DNA from: Candidatus Pseudelusimicrobium marinum
GTDB taxonomy: Bacteria; Elusimicrobiota; Elusimicrobia; Elusimicrobiales; Elusimicrobiaceae
Length of the DNA stretch: 41,148 bases
Direction of reading: 5' to 3'
NCBI GenBank assembly: GCA_018656005.1
Contig: JABHZW010000019.1
Span: 1 to 41,148, forward strand
This document shows positions 6,381 through 14,115 of the stretch, piece after piece. Under the pieces are notes generated by a model. It had not been told where the DNA came from. It did not search any database and was given only the letters and a program-made list of their open reading frames with translations. Position numbers and translations under genes: made by a program. The stretch's first letter is position 1; every line of letters begins with the position of its first letter.

Positions 6381-8525
6381 CTAGCTTTTTTCTATTCTAC
6401 GAGTTCTTTGTTCTTCTTTATAACATTCAACAACATCGCCGTCTTTTATTTGTTTATAGCCATCTACTAAAATACCACATTCGATATTCTTATCAACTTC
6501 TTTTACATCTTCTTTAAATCTTTTCAAACCACCAACTCTACCAGTGAAAACTACTTCGTCTCCCCGATGAACCTTACATTTAGAACCTCTAGTCATTTTA
6601 CCTTCGTTAACTAAACTGCCAGCAATAATACCAGAACTTAATCTAAACACTTGTTTAATGGTTGCTTTACCTGTTGAAATTTCCACAACTTCTGGCTCTA
6701 ATAAACCTTCCATCGCAGCTCTTATATCTTCAACAAGTTCGAAAATAATATTGTAGTATCGAATTTCTATACCTTCTTTTTCTGCTTCTTTTGTTGCTTT
6801 ATCCTCTGCCTTTACATGGAAACCAATGACAATAGCATCAGAAGCTTTTGCAAGCAAAATATCAGACTCATTAATATTACCCGTACCAGAATGGATTATT
6901 TTTATCTTAACTTCTTCTGAAGGTATTTTTAAAATAGTATCTTTAATAGCTTCTAACGAACCTTGAACATCGCCCTTTAAAACTATTTGAAGATTTTTAA
7001 TTTTATGTAAACCACCATCTTGTAAGTCCATTAAGGAAACATGTTTTTTATGTGCAAGACTATCTTCTCTTGCTGCATGTCTTCTTTTATCGGCGATATG
7101 TTTAGATTTTTTTTCGCTTTCTACAACATAAAATAAATCGCCCACATGTGGTGGAATTCCGTTAACACCTAAAACTTCTGCAGGATTGGAGGGGGATATA
7201 CTATCCATTCTTTTACCATGCTCGTTTACTAATGCACGAATTTTACCAGAAGCTGTACCAACCACAAACGGCTGACCAATCTTCATAATACCCTTTTTTA
7301 CTAAAACGGTTGAGATGATACCTCTTTTTTTATCTAACTTACTTTCTAAAATTACACCGATTGGTTGTGCGCCGTAATCTGCCTTGAGTTCCATTATTTC
7401 GGCTTGCATTGCTATCATTTCTAAAAGTTGATCTATATTTTTACCAGTTTTTGCTGACACTTCAACAAAAATTGTAGTACCTTGCCATTCCTCTGGAGCT
7501 AAACCTCTTTGAGCTAAATCTTGTTTAACCTTTTCTGCATTTGCTGTTGGAAGATCCATTTTATTAACAGCTACTATTATTGGTGCGCCTGCTGCTTTGG
7601 CATGGTCTATAGCTTCGATTGTTTGAGGCATTATACTATCAACCGCAGAAACCACCAAAACGACGATATCTGTTACCTGAGCGCCCCTTGCCCGCATTGC
7701 TGTAAAAGCTTCGTGACCGGGAGTATCTAAGAATACAATTTCGCCTCTATCTGTTTGAACTTTGTATGCACCAATATGCTGAGTAATTGCACCAGCTTCG
7801 CCTTCAGCTACCTTTGAACTTCTTATTTTATCTAATAAACTTGTTTTACCGTGATCAACATGACCCATAATTGTTACAACTGGTGGACGATGTTTGATAT
7901 CTTTTTTAGTATCCATTTTGGATATATCACCAGCTATACCACCCAATAATTCGGTTTCTTCAAATTCGGATGCTTTTTCTAATTTATATCCTGCATCTTC
8001 TACCACGAGTTCCACAATATCGTTTTCTAGTTTTTGGTTGATGGTTGCAAAAATTCCCATACCGATAAGTTTTTTCATAAAGTCGTTTGGTTTTACACCA
8101 AGCTTTTCTGCGAGTTCTTTTACGGTTGGTTTGTCTGCAATTTTTACAATTTTTTCTTTAGGAATTTCTGGTTTTGCTTCTTCAACAACAACTTCTTTTC
8201 TAGTGTCTTGAGAAGAATCTTCCATTTGTTTTAATCTTTCTTCTAAATTTTTTACATGAGCTTCGTCGATAGTTATAGTTGGTTTTTTAACTATCTTTTC
8301 AACTTTTTCTATTTCGGCTTTTACTTTTTTTACTGCAGGTTTTTTTGTAGGAGCTTTCTTAACCGCAGTTTTTTTAGGAGCACTTTTTTTAGCCGTTGTT
8401 TTTGCAGGAGCTTTTTTTACAGCTGGTTTTTTGGCTATAGTTTTCTTTGCAGTAGTTTTTTTAGCTACTGTTTTTTTTGTTGTCTTTTTGGTTTTTGTTT
8501 CTTTTTCTTTTTTTACTGCACTCAT
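6381..8525 (-). CDS. infB: Translation initiation factor IF-2
   Basis: IF-2 is the GTPase that places fMet-tRNA on the ribosome. The 714-residue chain begins with ~70 residues of Lys/Ala/Thr repeats (AKKTTAKK, KKAPAKK), very like a histone H1 tail. A short IF2-N helix domain ('KIADKPTVKELAEKLGVKP') follows, then the G domain from about residue 220: G1 'GHVDHGKTS', G3 'DTPGHEAF', G4 'NKMD', G5 'SAKTG'. Domains II-IV end in 'GSLVNEGKMTRGSKCKVHR'. An AGGAG lies 8 bp before the ATG. It is the last gene of the rimP-nusA-infB group, a classical order, and ends at the shared terminator at 6325. The gap to nusA holds a short palindromic repeat. Confidence 0.97.
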   Translation of the reverse strand: MSAVKKEKETKTKKTTKKTVAKKTTAKKTIAKKPAVKKAPAKTTAKKSAPKKTAVKKAPTKKPAVKKVKAEIEKVEKIVKKPTITIDEAHVKNLEERLKQMEDSSQDTRKEVVVEEAKPEIPKEKIVKIADKPTVKELAEKLGVKPNDFMKKLIGMGIFATINQKLENDIVELVVEDAGYKLEKASEFEETELLGGIAGDISKMDTKKDIKHRPPVVTIMGHVDHGKTSLLDKIRSSKVAEGEAGAITQHIGAYKVQTDRGEIVFLDTPGHEAFTAMRARGAQVTDIVVLVVSAVDSIMPQTIEAIDHAKAAGAPIIVAVNKMDLPTANAEKVKQDLAQRGLAPEEWQGTTIFVEVSAKTGKNIDQLLEMIAMQAEIMELKADYGAQPIGVILESKLDKKRGIISTVLVKKGIMKIGQPFVVGTASGKIRALVNEHGKRMDSISPSNPAEVLGVNGIPPHVGDLFYVVESEKKSKHIADKRRHAAREDSLAHKKHVSLMDLQDGGLHKIKNLQIVLKGDVQGSLEAIKDTILKIPSEEVKIKIIHSGTGNINESDILLAKASDAIVIGFHVKAEDKATKEAEKEGIEIRYYNIIFELVEDIRAAMEGLLEPEVVEISTGKATIKQVFRLSSGIIAGSLVNEGKMTRGSKCKVHRGDEVVFTGRVGGLKRFKEDVKEVDKNIECGILVDGYKQIKDGDVVECYKEEQRTRRIEKS

Positions 8526-8560
8526 ATTATTTGCTCCTAAATTTTAAGCCATAAATTCTT

Positions 8561-8624
8561 GTCATTCCGGGCTTGATCCGGAATCTATTTTACCCTAGAT
8601 CCTGAAACAAGTTCAGGATGACAG
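8561..8624. repeat. Dispersed palindromic repeat (REP-like) between nusA and infB
   Basis: It begins GTCATTCCGG and ends CAGGATGACA. Two small hairpins are visible: TTCCGG..CCGGAA and CCTGAA..TTCAGG. The same layout recurs at 10009-10090 with different stem bases. Being inside an operon, it would be transcribed as mRNA hairpins. Confidence 0.8.
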
Positions 8625-8632
8625 GTGTGTTT

Positions 8633-9988
8633 TTACTTTTTAGCTTTCTTACTGTCGGCTACATATTTTTTTGCACCTTCAATAATTTTTTCTGCTGTTT
8701 TTGCACCTAAACCTTGTATGGTTGTTAGATGATCTACTGAAAAACCAGCTATTTGTTCAACATCGCCCATTCCGGCTTTTACAAGTAAATCTGCTGTTTT
8801 TGCGCCGATACCGTCAACTTCAGACAATACATTGCTTTTTTCTTTACTTGCTTGTTGACCTTCTTCTTTAAGCTCGTTTTCGCCTTTTACTTCTAACTGC
8901 CAGCCAGTTATTCTGGAAGCTAGTTTTATATTTTGCCAGTCTTTACCAATTGCTATTGCAAGCTGATCGTCTGGTACTATTATTAATGCTTTTTTCTCTT
9001 CATAGCTTATTACTTTTAAGCTTGTCGCTTTTGCAGGAGAAATTGCGTTTATTATATTTGTTGCAGCATCTTCAGAATGTTTAAGTAAATCTATTCTTTC
9101 GCCGTTAAGTTCGCCAGTCACCGCACGAATTCTTGTGCCTCTTAGACCAACACATGTGCCGATAGGATCTATTTTACTATCATTACTTTTTACCATTACT
9201 TTTGCTCTTACACCAGGATCTCTTTCGATACCTTTAAGTTCTATAATGCCATCTGCAATTTCGGATACTTCAACTTTAAATAGTTCTTCTAAAAGATCTG
9301 GGCTGGTTCTTGATAAAAATATGTATGGTCCTTTTTGACCTTTATCCATTTTGAAAGCAGCGCTTCGAAATCTTATTAATTGTTGATCGTCTTTTACTTC
9401 ATGAATTTCGGTATGGGACATCACCTTTACAATTATTGCTTTTACTCTTGAATTATGAGGATATCTTTCTCTTTTTAATTGTTCAGAATATGGGAGAATA
9501 GCTTCTGCTTTACCAAGGTCTACCACGACATCTCTGTCGGAATATCGTCTGACCAAACCAGTGATGACTTCGCCTTCTCTTGGTTTAAATTCGTTATATA
9601 AATTGTCTCTTTCTATGCCTCTTACTTTTTGTATGAGTACTTGTTTTGCTATTTGAGCAGCAATTCTAGAGAAATCTTTAATTTCTAAAGGTCTTTTAAA
9701 ATCTTCACCCATTTTTACTCTTTTTCTAATGCTCAAAGCTTCGTCTAAAGAAATTTCGGTTTCTTCGTCTTCTACTTTTTTTACAACTTTTACTATATGA
9801 TAGGCTTTTATTTTGCCTTTTTCGGTATCTATATGTGCTTCTATTTCGGCTGTTTTACCGATATTTTTACGAAGTGCAGATATTAATGCTTCCTCGATTG
9901 TTAAAAGAATATCTTCTTTTTTGATATTTTTTTCTCGTTCTAGGGCTTCTAAAGCCATTATCATTTCTCTTTGTTGTTTTTCGTTCAT
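8633..9988 (-). CDS. nusA: Transcription termination/antitermination factor NusA
   Basis: NusA binds RNA polymerase and nascent RNA to modulate pausing and termination. The 451-residue protein has the expected order. The N-terminal polymerase-binding domain comes first ('EALEREKNIKKEDILLTIEEAL'; seen as REKNIKKEDILLTIEEAL). An S1 domain follows ('GEVITGLVRRYSDRDVVVDLG'; key part RRYSDRDVVVDLG), then the KH pair ('DPIGTCVGLRGTRI' and 'VPDDQLAIAIGKDWQN'). The C-terminal helix-hairpin-helix part is 'VDGIGAKTADLLVKAGM' plus 'TIQGLGAKTAEKI'. The start has AGAGGA upstream. It is flanked by rimP and infB, the usual transcription unit, with palindromic repeats in both gaps. Confidence 0.97.
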   Translation of the reverse strand: MNEKQQREMIMALEALEREKNIKKEDILLTIEEALISALRKNIGKTAEIEAHIDTEKGKIKAYHIVKVVKKVEDEETEISLDEALSIRKRVKMGEDFKRPLEIKDFSRIAAQIAKQVLIQKVRGIERDNLYNEFKPREGEVITGLVRRYSDRDVVVDLGKAEAILPYSEQLKRERYPHNSRVKAIIVKVMSHTEIHEVKDDQQLIRFRSAAFKMDKGQKGPYIFLSRTSPDLLEELFKVEVSEIADGIIELKGIERDPGVRAKVMVKSNDSKIDPIGTCVGLRGTRIRAVTGELNGERIDLLKHSEDAATNIINAISPAKATSLKVISYEEKKALIIVPDDQLAIAIGKDWQNIKLASRITGWQLEVKGENELKEEGQQASKEKSNVLSEVDGIGAKTADLLVKAGMGDVEQIAGFSVDHLTTIQGLGAKTAEKIIEGAKKYVADSKKAKK

Positions 9989-10008
9989 TTTTATTTTCCT
10001 CTTCCCTT

Positions 10009-10090
10009 GTCATTGCGGACTTGATCCGCAATCTAGGTCTTCTTATAAACTTATTTTATCCTGGATTCTGAATCAAGTTCAGAATGACAG
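10009..10090. repeat. Dispersed palindromic repeat (REP-like) between rimP and nusA
   Basis: It starts GTCATTGCGG and closes with CAGAATGACAG. The hairpins are TTGCGGA-CTTGA-TCCGCAA and CTGAATCAAGTTCAG. It is a relative of the repeat at 8561-8624 and of units at 28214-28361. Confidence 0.8.
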
Positions 10091-10098
10091 GGGTAGTT

Positions 10099-10566
10099 TT
10101 AAATCTTTCTAAACTCTAGTTCTGGGTTTAGATTTGCTTTTTTAATATTGTCGTATTTGAAGTCAAATTCTGTGGTGCCATCATCTAAAATTATACCTTT
10201 ATCGTCTGCTTTGGTTATACTACCTGTAAACATACCTCTTTTTTCGATAGCTTCTTTAGTAAATATTTTCACCCTGCTACCTATGAACTTTTTGAAATGT
10301 TCTGGTTTTTTTAATGCTCTGTATATACCCGGCGAGGATACTTCTAATATATAAGCACCTTCTACTAATTTTTCCATATCTAAGATACTTTCTACTTTAT
10401 CTGATAAATCTTGACAGTCGCCTAAATTAATGCCACCTTCTTTATCTAAAAAAAACTGTAATTCTTTTTTTGGACCATTGGTTTTTATTACCAAATCCAC
10501 AACTTCTACACCTTGTGGTTCTAGGGCTTTTGATACTTGTTCTTCTATTTCGTGTTTTGTCGCCAT
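10099..10566 (-). CDS. rimP: Ribosome maturation factor RimP
   Basis: RimP helps assemble the 30S subunit. The 155-residue protein shows the YhbC/RimP pattern: 'ALEPQGVEVVDLVIK', then 'LQFFLDKEGGINLGDCQDLSDKVES' (core GGINLGDCQDLSDKVE), 'YILEVSSPGIYRALKKPEHF' and 'FIGSRVKIFTKE'. I start at the ATG at 10566, which has AGAGG 8 bp upstream. The frame stays open to 10605, but that extension lies inside a strong hairpin and is not part of the family. nusA follows after a repeat. Confidence 0.93.
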   Translation of the reverse strand: MATKHEIEEQVSKALEPQGVEVVDLVIKTNGPKKELQFFLDKEGGINLGDCQDLSDKVESILDMEKLVEGAYILEVSSPGIYRALKKPEHFKKFIGSRVKIFTKEAIEKRGMFTGSITKADDKGIILDDGTTEFDFKYDNIKKANLNPELEFRKI

Positions 10567-10587
10567 AAAAATACCTCTTTTTAAATA

Positions 10588-10616
10588 ATAGGCGACTTGG
10601 TTCACAAGTCGCCTAT
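10588..10616 (-). promoter_or_regulatory. Strong hairpin directly before rimP
   Basis: ATAGGCGACTTG and CAAGTCGCCTAT form a perfect 12-bp stem with a 5-nt loop, ending 21 bp before the rimP start codon. Downstream on the minus strand the sequence is TATTTAAA rather than a long T run, so it looks more like an attenuator, processing site or mRNA stabiliser than a full terminator. It separates proS from rimP-nusA-infB. Confidence 0.6.
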
Positions 10617-10652
10617 CAATATCACTATATATAGTATATAACTTTTAAATAC

Positions 10653-11897
10653 TTAGGTCAAATCGTTAAGCTTGGTTTTAACATTTGATAGTTTCCACAT
10701 TGTTGCATCTTTACTATCTCTTGCTTTATATTCCAAACTATCTTCTTTGAGTGTTTTTGGACTTATTACTATTCTATTATATAGCCCAAGCAAATCTGCT
10801 TCTTTAAACTTCATACCCGCTTGTTTATCCCTATCATCCCATAATACTGTTAAGCCTTTAGCCTCTGCTTCCTTTATAAGCAGATTTGCTTGGGCTAGCA
10901 CTTTTTCGTCTTCGCTTATGGTTATTAGGTGAATGTCGAAGGGAGAAAGTTCTTTAGTCCAAATAATGCCATTTTCGTCATTATTTTGCTCTATGGCTGC
11001 TGCCACAACTCTTGTAATACCGATTCCATAACAACCCATTATGAAAGGGTGAGGTTTTTGATCTTTATCTAAAAATTTAGCATTCATACTTTCGCTATAT
11101 TTTGTACCTAGCTTAAATGTATGGCCAACTTCTATACCGCGGGTGGATTTATATTTTCCGCCACATTTAGGACATTTTTTACCGGCTTTTTCATCGCTGG
11201 CAAGGTATCCACATTCTACACATTCTTCTATGGCATTTTCACCCGTTTTGGCTACTACCATAAATTCATGCGAAAAACTTCCACCGATATTTCCACTTTC
11301 TGCTTCAACAGCTTTAAATTTCAAACCACATCGGGTGAAAATGCTGTTATAAGCTTCAAAAAACTTTTTATACCACTCTTCGGCTGATTTTTCTGTTTCG
11401 CAAAAACTATAAGCATCTTTCATATAAAATTCTCTTGAACGCATTACACCAAACCTTGGTCTAATTTCGTCTCTAAATTTTATACAAAATTGATATAACA
11501 CAACTGGTAATTGCTTGTAAGATTTCACATCTCGTTTGATACAATTTGTAATAACTTCTTCGGCGGTGGGGGAGAAACAGAAACCTGCTTTTTTTCTATC
11601 TTCAAATCTTAGGAGTTCTTTGCCGTATTCTTCCCACCTGCCTGTTTGCTCCCAGAGTTCTTTTGGTTGGACGGCGGGGAGGATAATTTCTTGTGCGCCG
11701 ATTTTATCTAGCTCTTCTCTGACGATATTTTCTACTTTTCTAAAGACTCGCATACCGAGTGGCAACCATTCGTAGATACCACTGGCAGTTTTTCTGATAA
11801 GCCCAGCACGAAGCATAAGTTTGGCAGATAAAATATCTGCATCTTTTGGTGCTTCTTTTAATGTGGGGGCATAATATTGTGAAAGTTTATTTGCCAT
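10653..11897 (-). CDS. proS: Prolyl-tRNA synthetase lacking the editing insertion domain
   Basis: This class II enzyme charges tRNA-Pro. Motif 1 ('LPLGMRVFRKV'), the YGKELLRFEDR region, motif 2 ('FRDEIRPRFGVMRSREF'), and motif 3 ('GCYGIGITRVVAAAIEQ') are present, and a C-terminal anticodon-binding domain ('WDDRDKQAGMKFKEADL') follows. Length is 414 aa against ~570 for the standard bacterial form. The ~180-residue YbaK-like INS editing domain is absent between motifs 2 and 3. In its place is a compact zinc-ribbon-like stretch 'CVECGYLASDEKAGKKCPKC', joining directly to 'RGIEVGHTFKLGTKYSE'. An AAGGA precedes the ATG, and ispG ends 5 bp upstream. A perfect 20-bp inverted repeat lies inside (10782-10801 and 10878-10897). 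Confidence 0.95.
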   Translation of the reverse strand: MANKLSQYYAPTLKEAPKDADILSAKLMLRAGLIRKTASGIYEWLPLGMRVFRKVENIVREELDKIGAQEIILPAVQPKELWEQTGRWEEYGKELLRFEDRKKAGFCFSPTAEEVITNCIKRDVKSYKQLPVVLYQFCIKFRDEIRPRFGVMRSREFYMKDAYSFCETEKSAEEWYKKFFEAYNSIFTRCGLKFKAVEAESGNIGGSFSHEFMVVAKTGENAIEECVECGYLASDEKAGKKCPKCGGKYKSTRGIEVGHTFKLGTKYSESMNAKFLDKDQKPHPFIMGCYGIGITRVVAAAIEQNNDENGIIWTKELSPFDIHLITISEDEKVLAQANLLIKEAEAKGLTVLWDDRDKQAGMKFKEADLLGLYNRIVISPKTLKEDSLEYKARDSKDATMWKLSNVKTKLNDLT

Positions 11898-11902
11898 ATT
11901 TT

Positions 11903-12967
11903 TTATTCCTTTATTTTATTTATTATAGTAGATATCCATTCTTTTTGCGATAGTTTTTTGGTTTGTTTGCCAGCTTCGAAAAATATTCCTTTGGATTTTC
12001 CACCAGCTATTCCGAAATCAGATTCCTTCGCTTCGCCTGGCCCGTTCACTATGCAACCCATCACCGCTATCTTTTTGCCAGTGGACTTTTTAAGTAGTTC
12101 TGGATCATTATAAATTCTATCCTCAAGTTCTTTGACCACACTTGCCACATCAACCTCGCATCGTCCACAAGTAGGACAGGATATTATATTAGGTCCATAT
12201 TCGCGAAGCCCTAAAGTTTTTAAAATTTCGTATGCTGTGCGAACTTGTAAAATCGGCGATTCGGTCAACGATACTCGTATCGTTGCACCGATTTTGCTTC
12301 GCAAAAGCTCCGACATCGCTATCGCCGATTTTACACTCCCAGCGATAAAACTTCCAGCTTCGGTCAAACCAATATGTTGAGGTATCTCTGGCATTTGCTT
12401 TGCAAATTTTTTGCAAGCTAAAACCGTTCTATTTAAATCGTCTGCTTTCAACGATACTAATACTTGTTTGAAATTTAATTGTTCTAAAATATTTATTTCT
12501 TCGATTGCTTCTTGCACCATAATATCTGCATATTTTTCAGAAGACCAACTACTCGTATCTGCATTTTTTATTGCTTTCAAACTTCCTGCATTTACACCTA
12601 TTCTTATTGGTATCTTTCTATCTTTACAGGCTTTGACAATATCTTTAACTTTTTCAGCATCGCCGATATTGCCCGGATTAATTCTAATTTTATCTATACC
12701 TTGTTTTATGGCTTCTAAGGCTAATTTATGATCGAAATGAATATCCGCCACTAATGGATTTGTTATTTCAGCTTTTATCTTTGCGATTTTTCGGCAGGCA
12801 TCCATATCTGGTACTGCTATCCGATTAATCTCACAACCGATTTTTTCAAGTTGTTGGATTTGTTTAATGGTAGCCAAAACATCGCGCGTATCTGTATTAC
12901 ACATACTTTGTACACGAATTGGGTTATTACCACCTAAAACAAATTTGCCTAATTTAATTTCTCTCAT
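11903..12967 (-). CDS. ispG: (E)-4-hydroxy-3-methylbut-2-enyl-diphosphate synthase (MEP pathway)
   Basis: IspG is the [4Fe-4S] enzyme that makes HMBPP in the non-mevalonate isoprenoid route. The N-terminal TIM barrel shows 'PIRVQSMCNTDTRD', 'PLVADIHFDHKLAL' and 'KIRINPGNIGD'. The C-terminal iron-sulfur part has 'ISCPTCGRCEVDV' and 'MGCIVNGPGEAKESDFG', which supply the three cluster cysteines and the family's Asn-Gly-Pro-Gly-Glu. Length (354 aa) is normal. The ribosome site is weak because a palindromic repeat ends just upstream. It sits between rseP and proS in the long operon, with dxr of the same pathway nearby. Nested inverted repeats lie in the coding region around 12248-12332. Confidence 0.96.
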   Translation of the reverse strand: MREIKLGKFVLGGNNPIRVQSMCNTDTRDVLATIKQIQQLEKIGCEINRIAVPDMDACRKIAKIKAEITNPLVADIHFDHKLALEAIKQGIDKIRINPGNIGDAEKVKDIVKACKDRKIPIRIGVNAGSLKAIKNADTSSWSSEKYADIMVQEAIEEINILEQLNFKQVLVSLKADDLNRTVLACKKFAKQMPEIPQHIGLTEAGSFIAGSVKSAIAMSELLRSKIGATIRVSLTESPILQVRTAYEILKTLGLREYGPNIISCPTCGRCEVDVASVVKELEDRIYNDPELLKKSTGKKIAVMGCIVNGPGEAKESDFGIAGGKSKGIFFEAGKQTKKLSQKEWISTIINKIKE

Positions 12968-12980
12968 AATATTTTTTATT

Positions 12981-13018
12981 AGCCCTCACCCCACCCCTCT
13001 CCCAAGGGGAGAGGGAGG
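12981..13018. repeat. Dispersed repeat ('AGCCCTCACC...GAGAGGGAGG' family)
   Basis: The repeat contains the hairpin CCTCTCCC-AAGGGGAGAGG. Two more copies occur at 34318-34371 (inverted) and 34412-34450. It fills the short gap between rseP and ispG. Confidence 0.8.
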
Positions 13019-13029
13019 AATTTTTAAAA

Positions 13030-14115
13030 TCATTTACCTGTTTCCACGACCTCTATTTCCTGTTTTTTATTTGGTTTTTTCATCCTGATAACATCGTTAT
13101 AAGTTGCAAAAATTAAAAGCCCGACAAGTAGTGTTAAACCAACCATACTAGCTTTTTCTACAACCTTTTCTGGTACTCGTTTTCTACGGATACCTTCTAT
13201 CATAAAAAACACCGCATGTCCGCCGTCCAAAATTGGGATTGGGAATAAATTAAACATACCAATAGCAACGGATATTAATCCTATAAATGCCATATAATCT
13301 GCAAAGCCTTTATGGACGGCTTTACTTATCATTGTGACAATCCCAACTGGTCCTGCCAAGTCTACTTTTTCTTTTTTATAAATTTTTGTGGCTAAGGTTT
13401 TTAGCGAATAATATGTCCAAAACCAGCACTGATACGCACCAGCTTGAACAGAACCCACCAAACCTATTTTCTCGTACACAAAATGAGGTGCTATGCCTAT
13501 TATTGCATTTTGAGTAGTATTATCTATCTGAGGGGTAATAGCTACTTTTTTTATTTCATTATTATGCTGATAGGTAATATTAACATCACCCTGAGTTTTG
13601 TGAATTAAACCCGCCATTTCTATCCATTTATCGACGGATTGCCCATTAACACTTAAAATTGTATCGCCTGCTTTAATGCCTGCTTGATAGGCAGGATAAT
13701 CTATAGCGATATCACCTATTTTGGTAGTTGCATTTTGAAAATCAGTGGCTGGTTTACCCATGAAAAATATTAAAGATGTAAATATCAAAAATGCTAACAC
13801 ATAGTTCATAGCAGAACCGCTTAATACCATTATCAATTTTTTGTACCAAGGTTGAGTACAAAATTCGTCTGGTTTATGTTTCGTATTTTCCGAGGGGAAA
13901 AACTCGCCCGCAGGTTTAACAAACCCGCCAAATGGGATTGCTCTTAATTGATATTCCGTATCGCCATGTTTTTTATACCAAAGTTTTTTACCAAAACCTA
14001 AAGCAAATTCTTCAACCCTAATGCCTAACCAACGGCAAGCTAAGAAGTGTCCTAATTCGTGAATAAAAATTATTAACCCAAGTGCAAATACTACACCTAC
14101 TACTGATAAAATCAT
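13030..14115 (-). CDS. rseP: RIP metalloprotease RseP (site-2 protease family)
   Basis: RseP is an inner-membrane zinc protease that cleaves within membranes, for example anti-sigma factors and leftover signal peptides. The zinc motif H19-E20-L-G-H23 ('IFIHELGHFLACRW') sits in the first membrane helix. The 'LAFGFGKKLW'-like region reads 'EFALGFGKKLW'. A PDZ domain ('YPAYQAGIKAGDTILSVNGQ') occupies the periplasmic middle. The third zinc ligand region is 'FPIPILDGGHAVFFMIEGI'. Length (361 aa) is slightly short because there is one PDZ domain rather than two. The start overlaps the dxr stop in an ATGA, so the two are translationally coupled, a common dxr-rseP arrangement. Confidence 0.95.
   Translation of the reverse strand: MILSVVGVVFALGLIIFIHELGHFLACRWLGIRVEEFALGFGKKLWYKKHGDTEYQLRAIPFGGFVKPAGEFFPSENTKHKPDEFCTQPWYKKLIMVLSGSAMNYVLAFLIFTSLIFFMGKPATDFQNATTKIGDIAIDYPAYQAGIKAGDTILSVNGQSVDKWIEMAGLIHKTQGDVNITYQHNNEIKKVAITPQIDNTTQNAIIGIAPHFVYEKIGLVGSVQAGAYQCWFWTYYSLKTLATKIYKKEKVDLAGPVGIVTMISKAVHKGFADYMAFIGLISVAIGMFNLFPIPILDGGHAVFFMIEGIRRKRVPEKVVEKASMVGLTLLVGLLIFATYNDVIRMKKPNKKQEIEVVETGK

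Noticed and set aside
8034-8540. Phe/Cys-rich open frames opposite the start of infB
   Set aside because: They are the antisense of the Lys/Ala-rich IF-2 tail (AAA/GCA codons read as Phe/Cys/Ser) and have no ribosome sites.
10782-10897. proS inverted repeat as an invertible DNA switch
   Set aside because: The inner 76 bp is coding sequence in the anticodon domain; inverting it would destroy an essential enzyme, and no recombinase gene is nearby.
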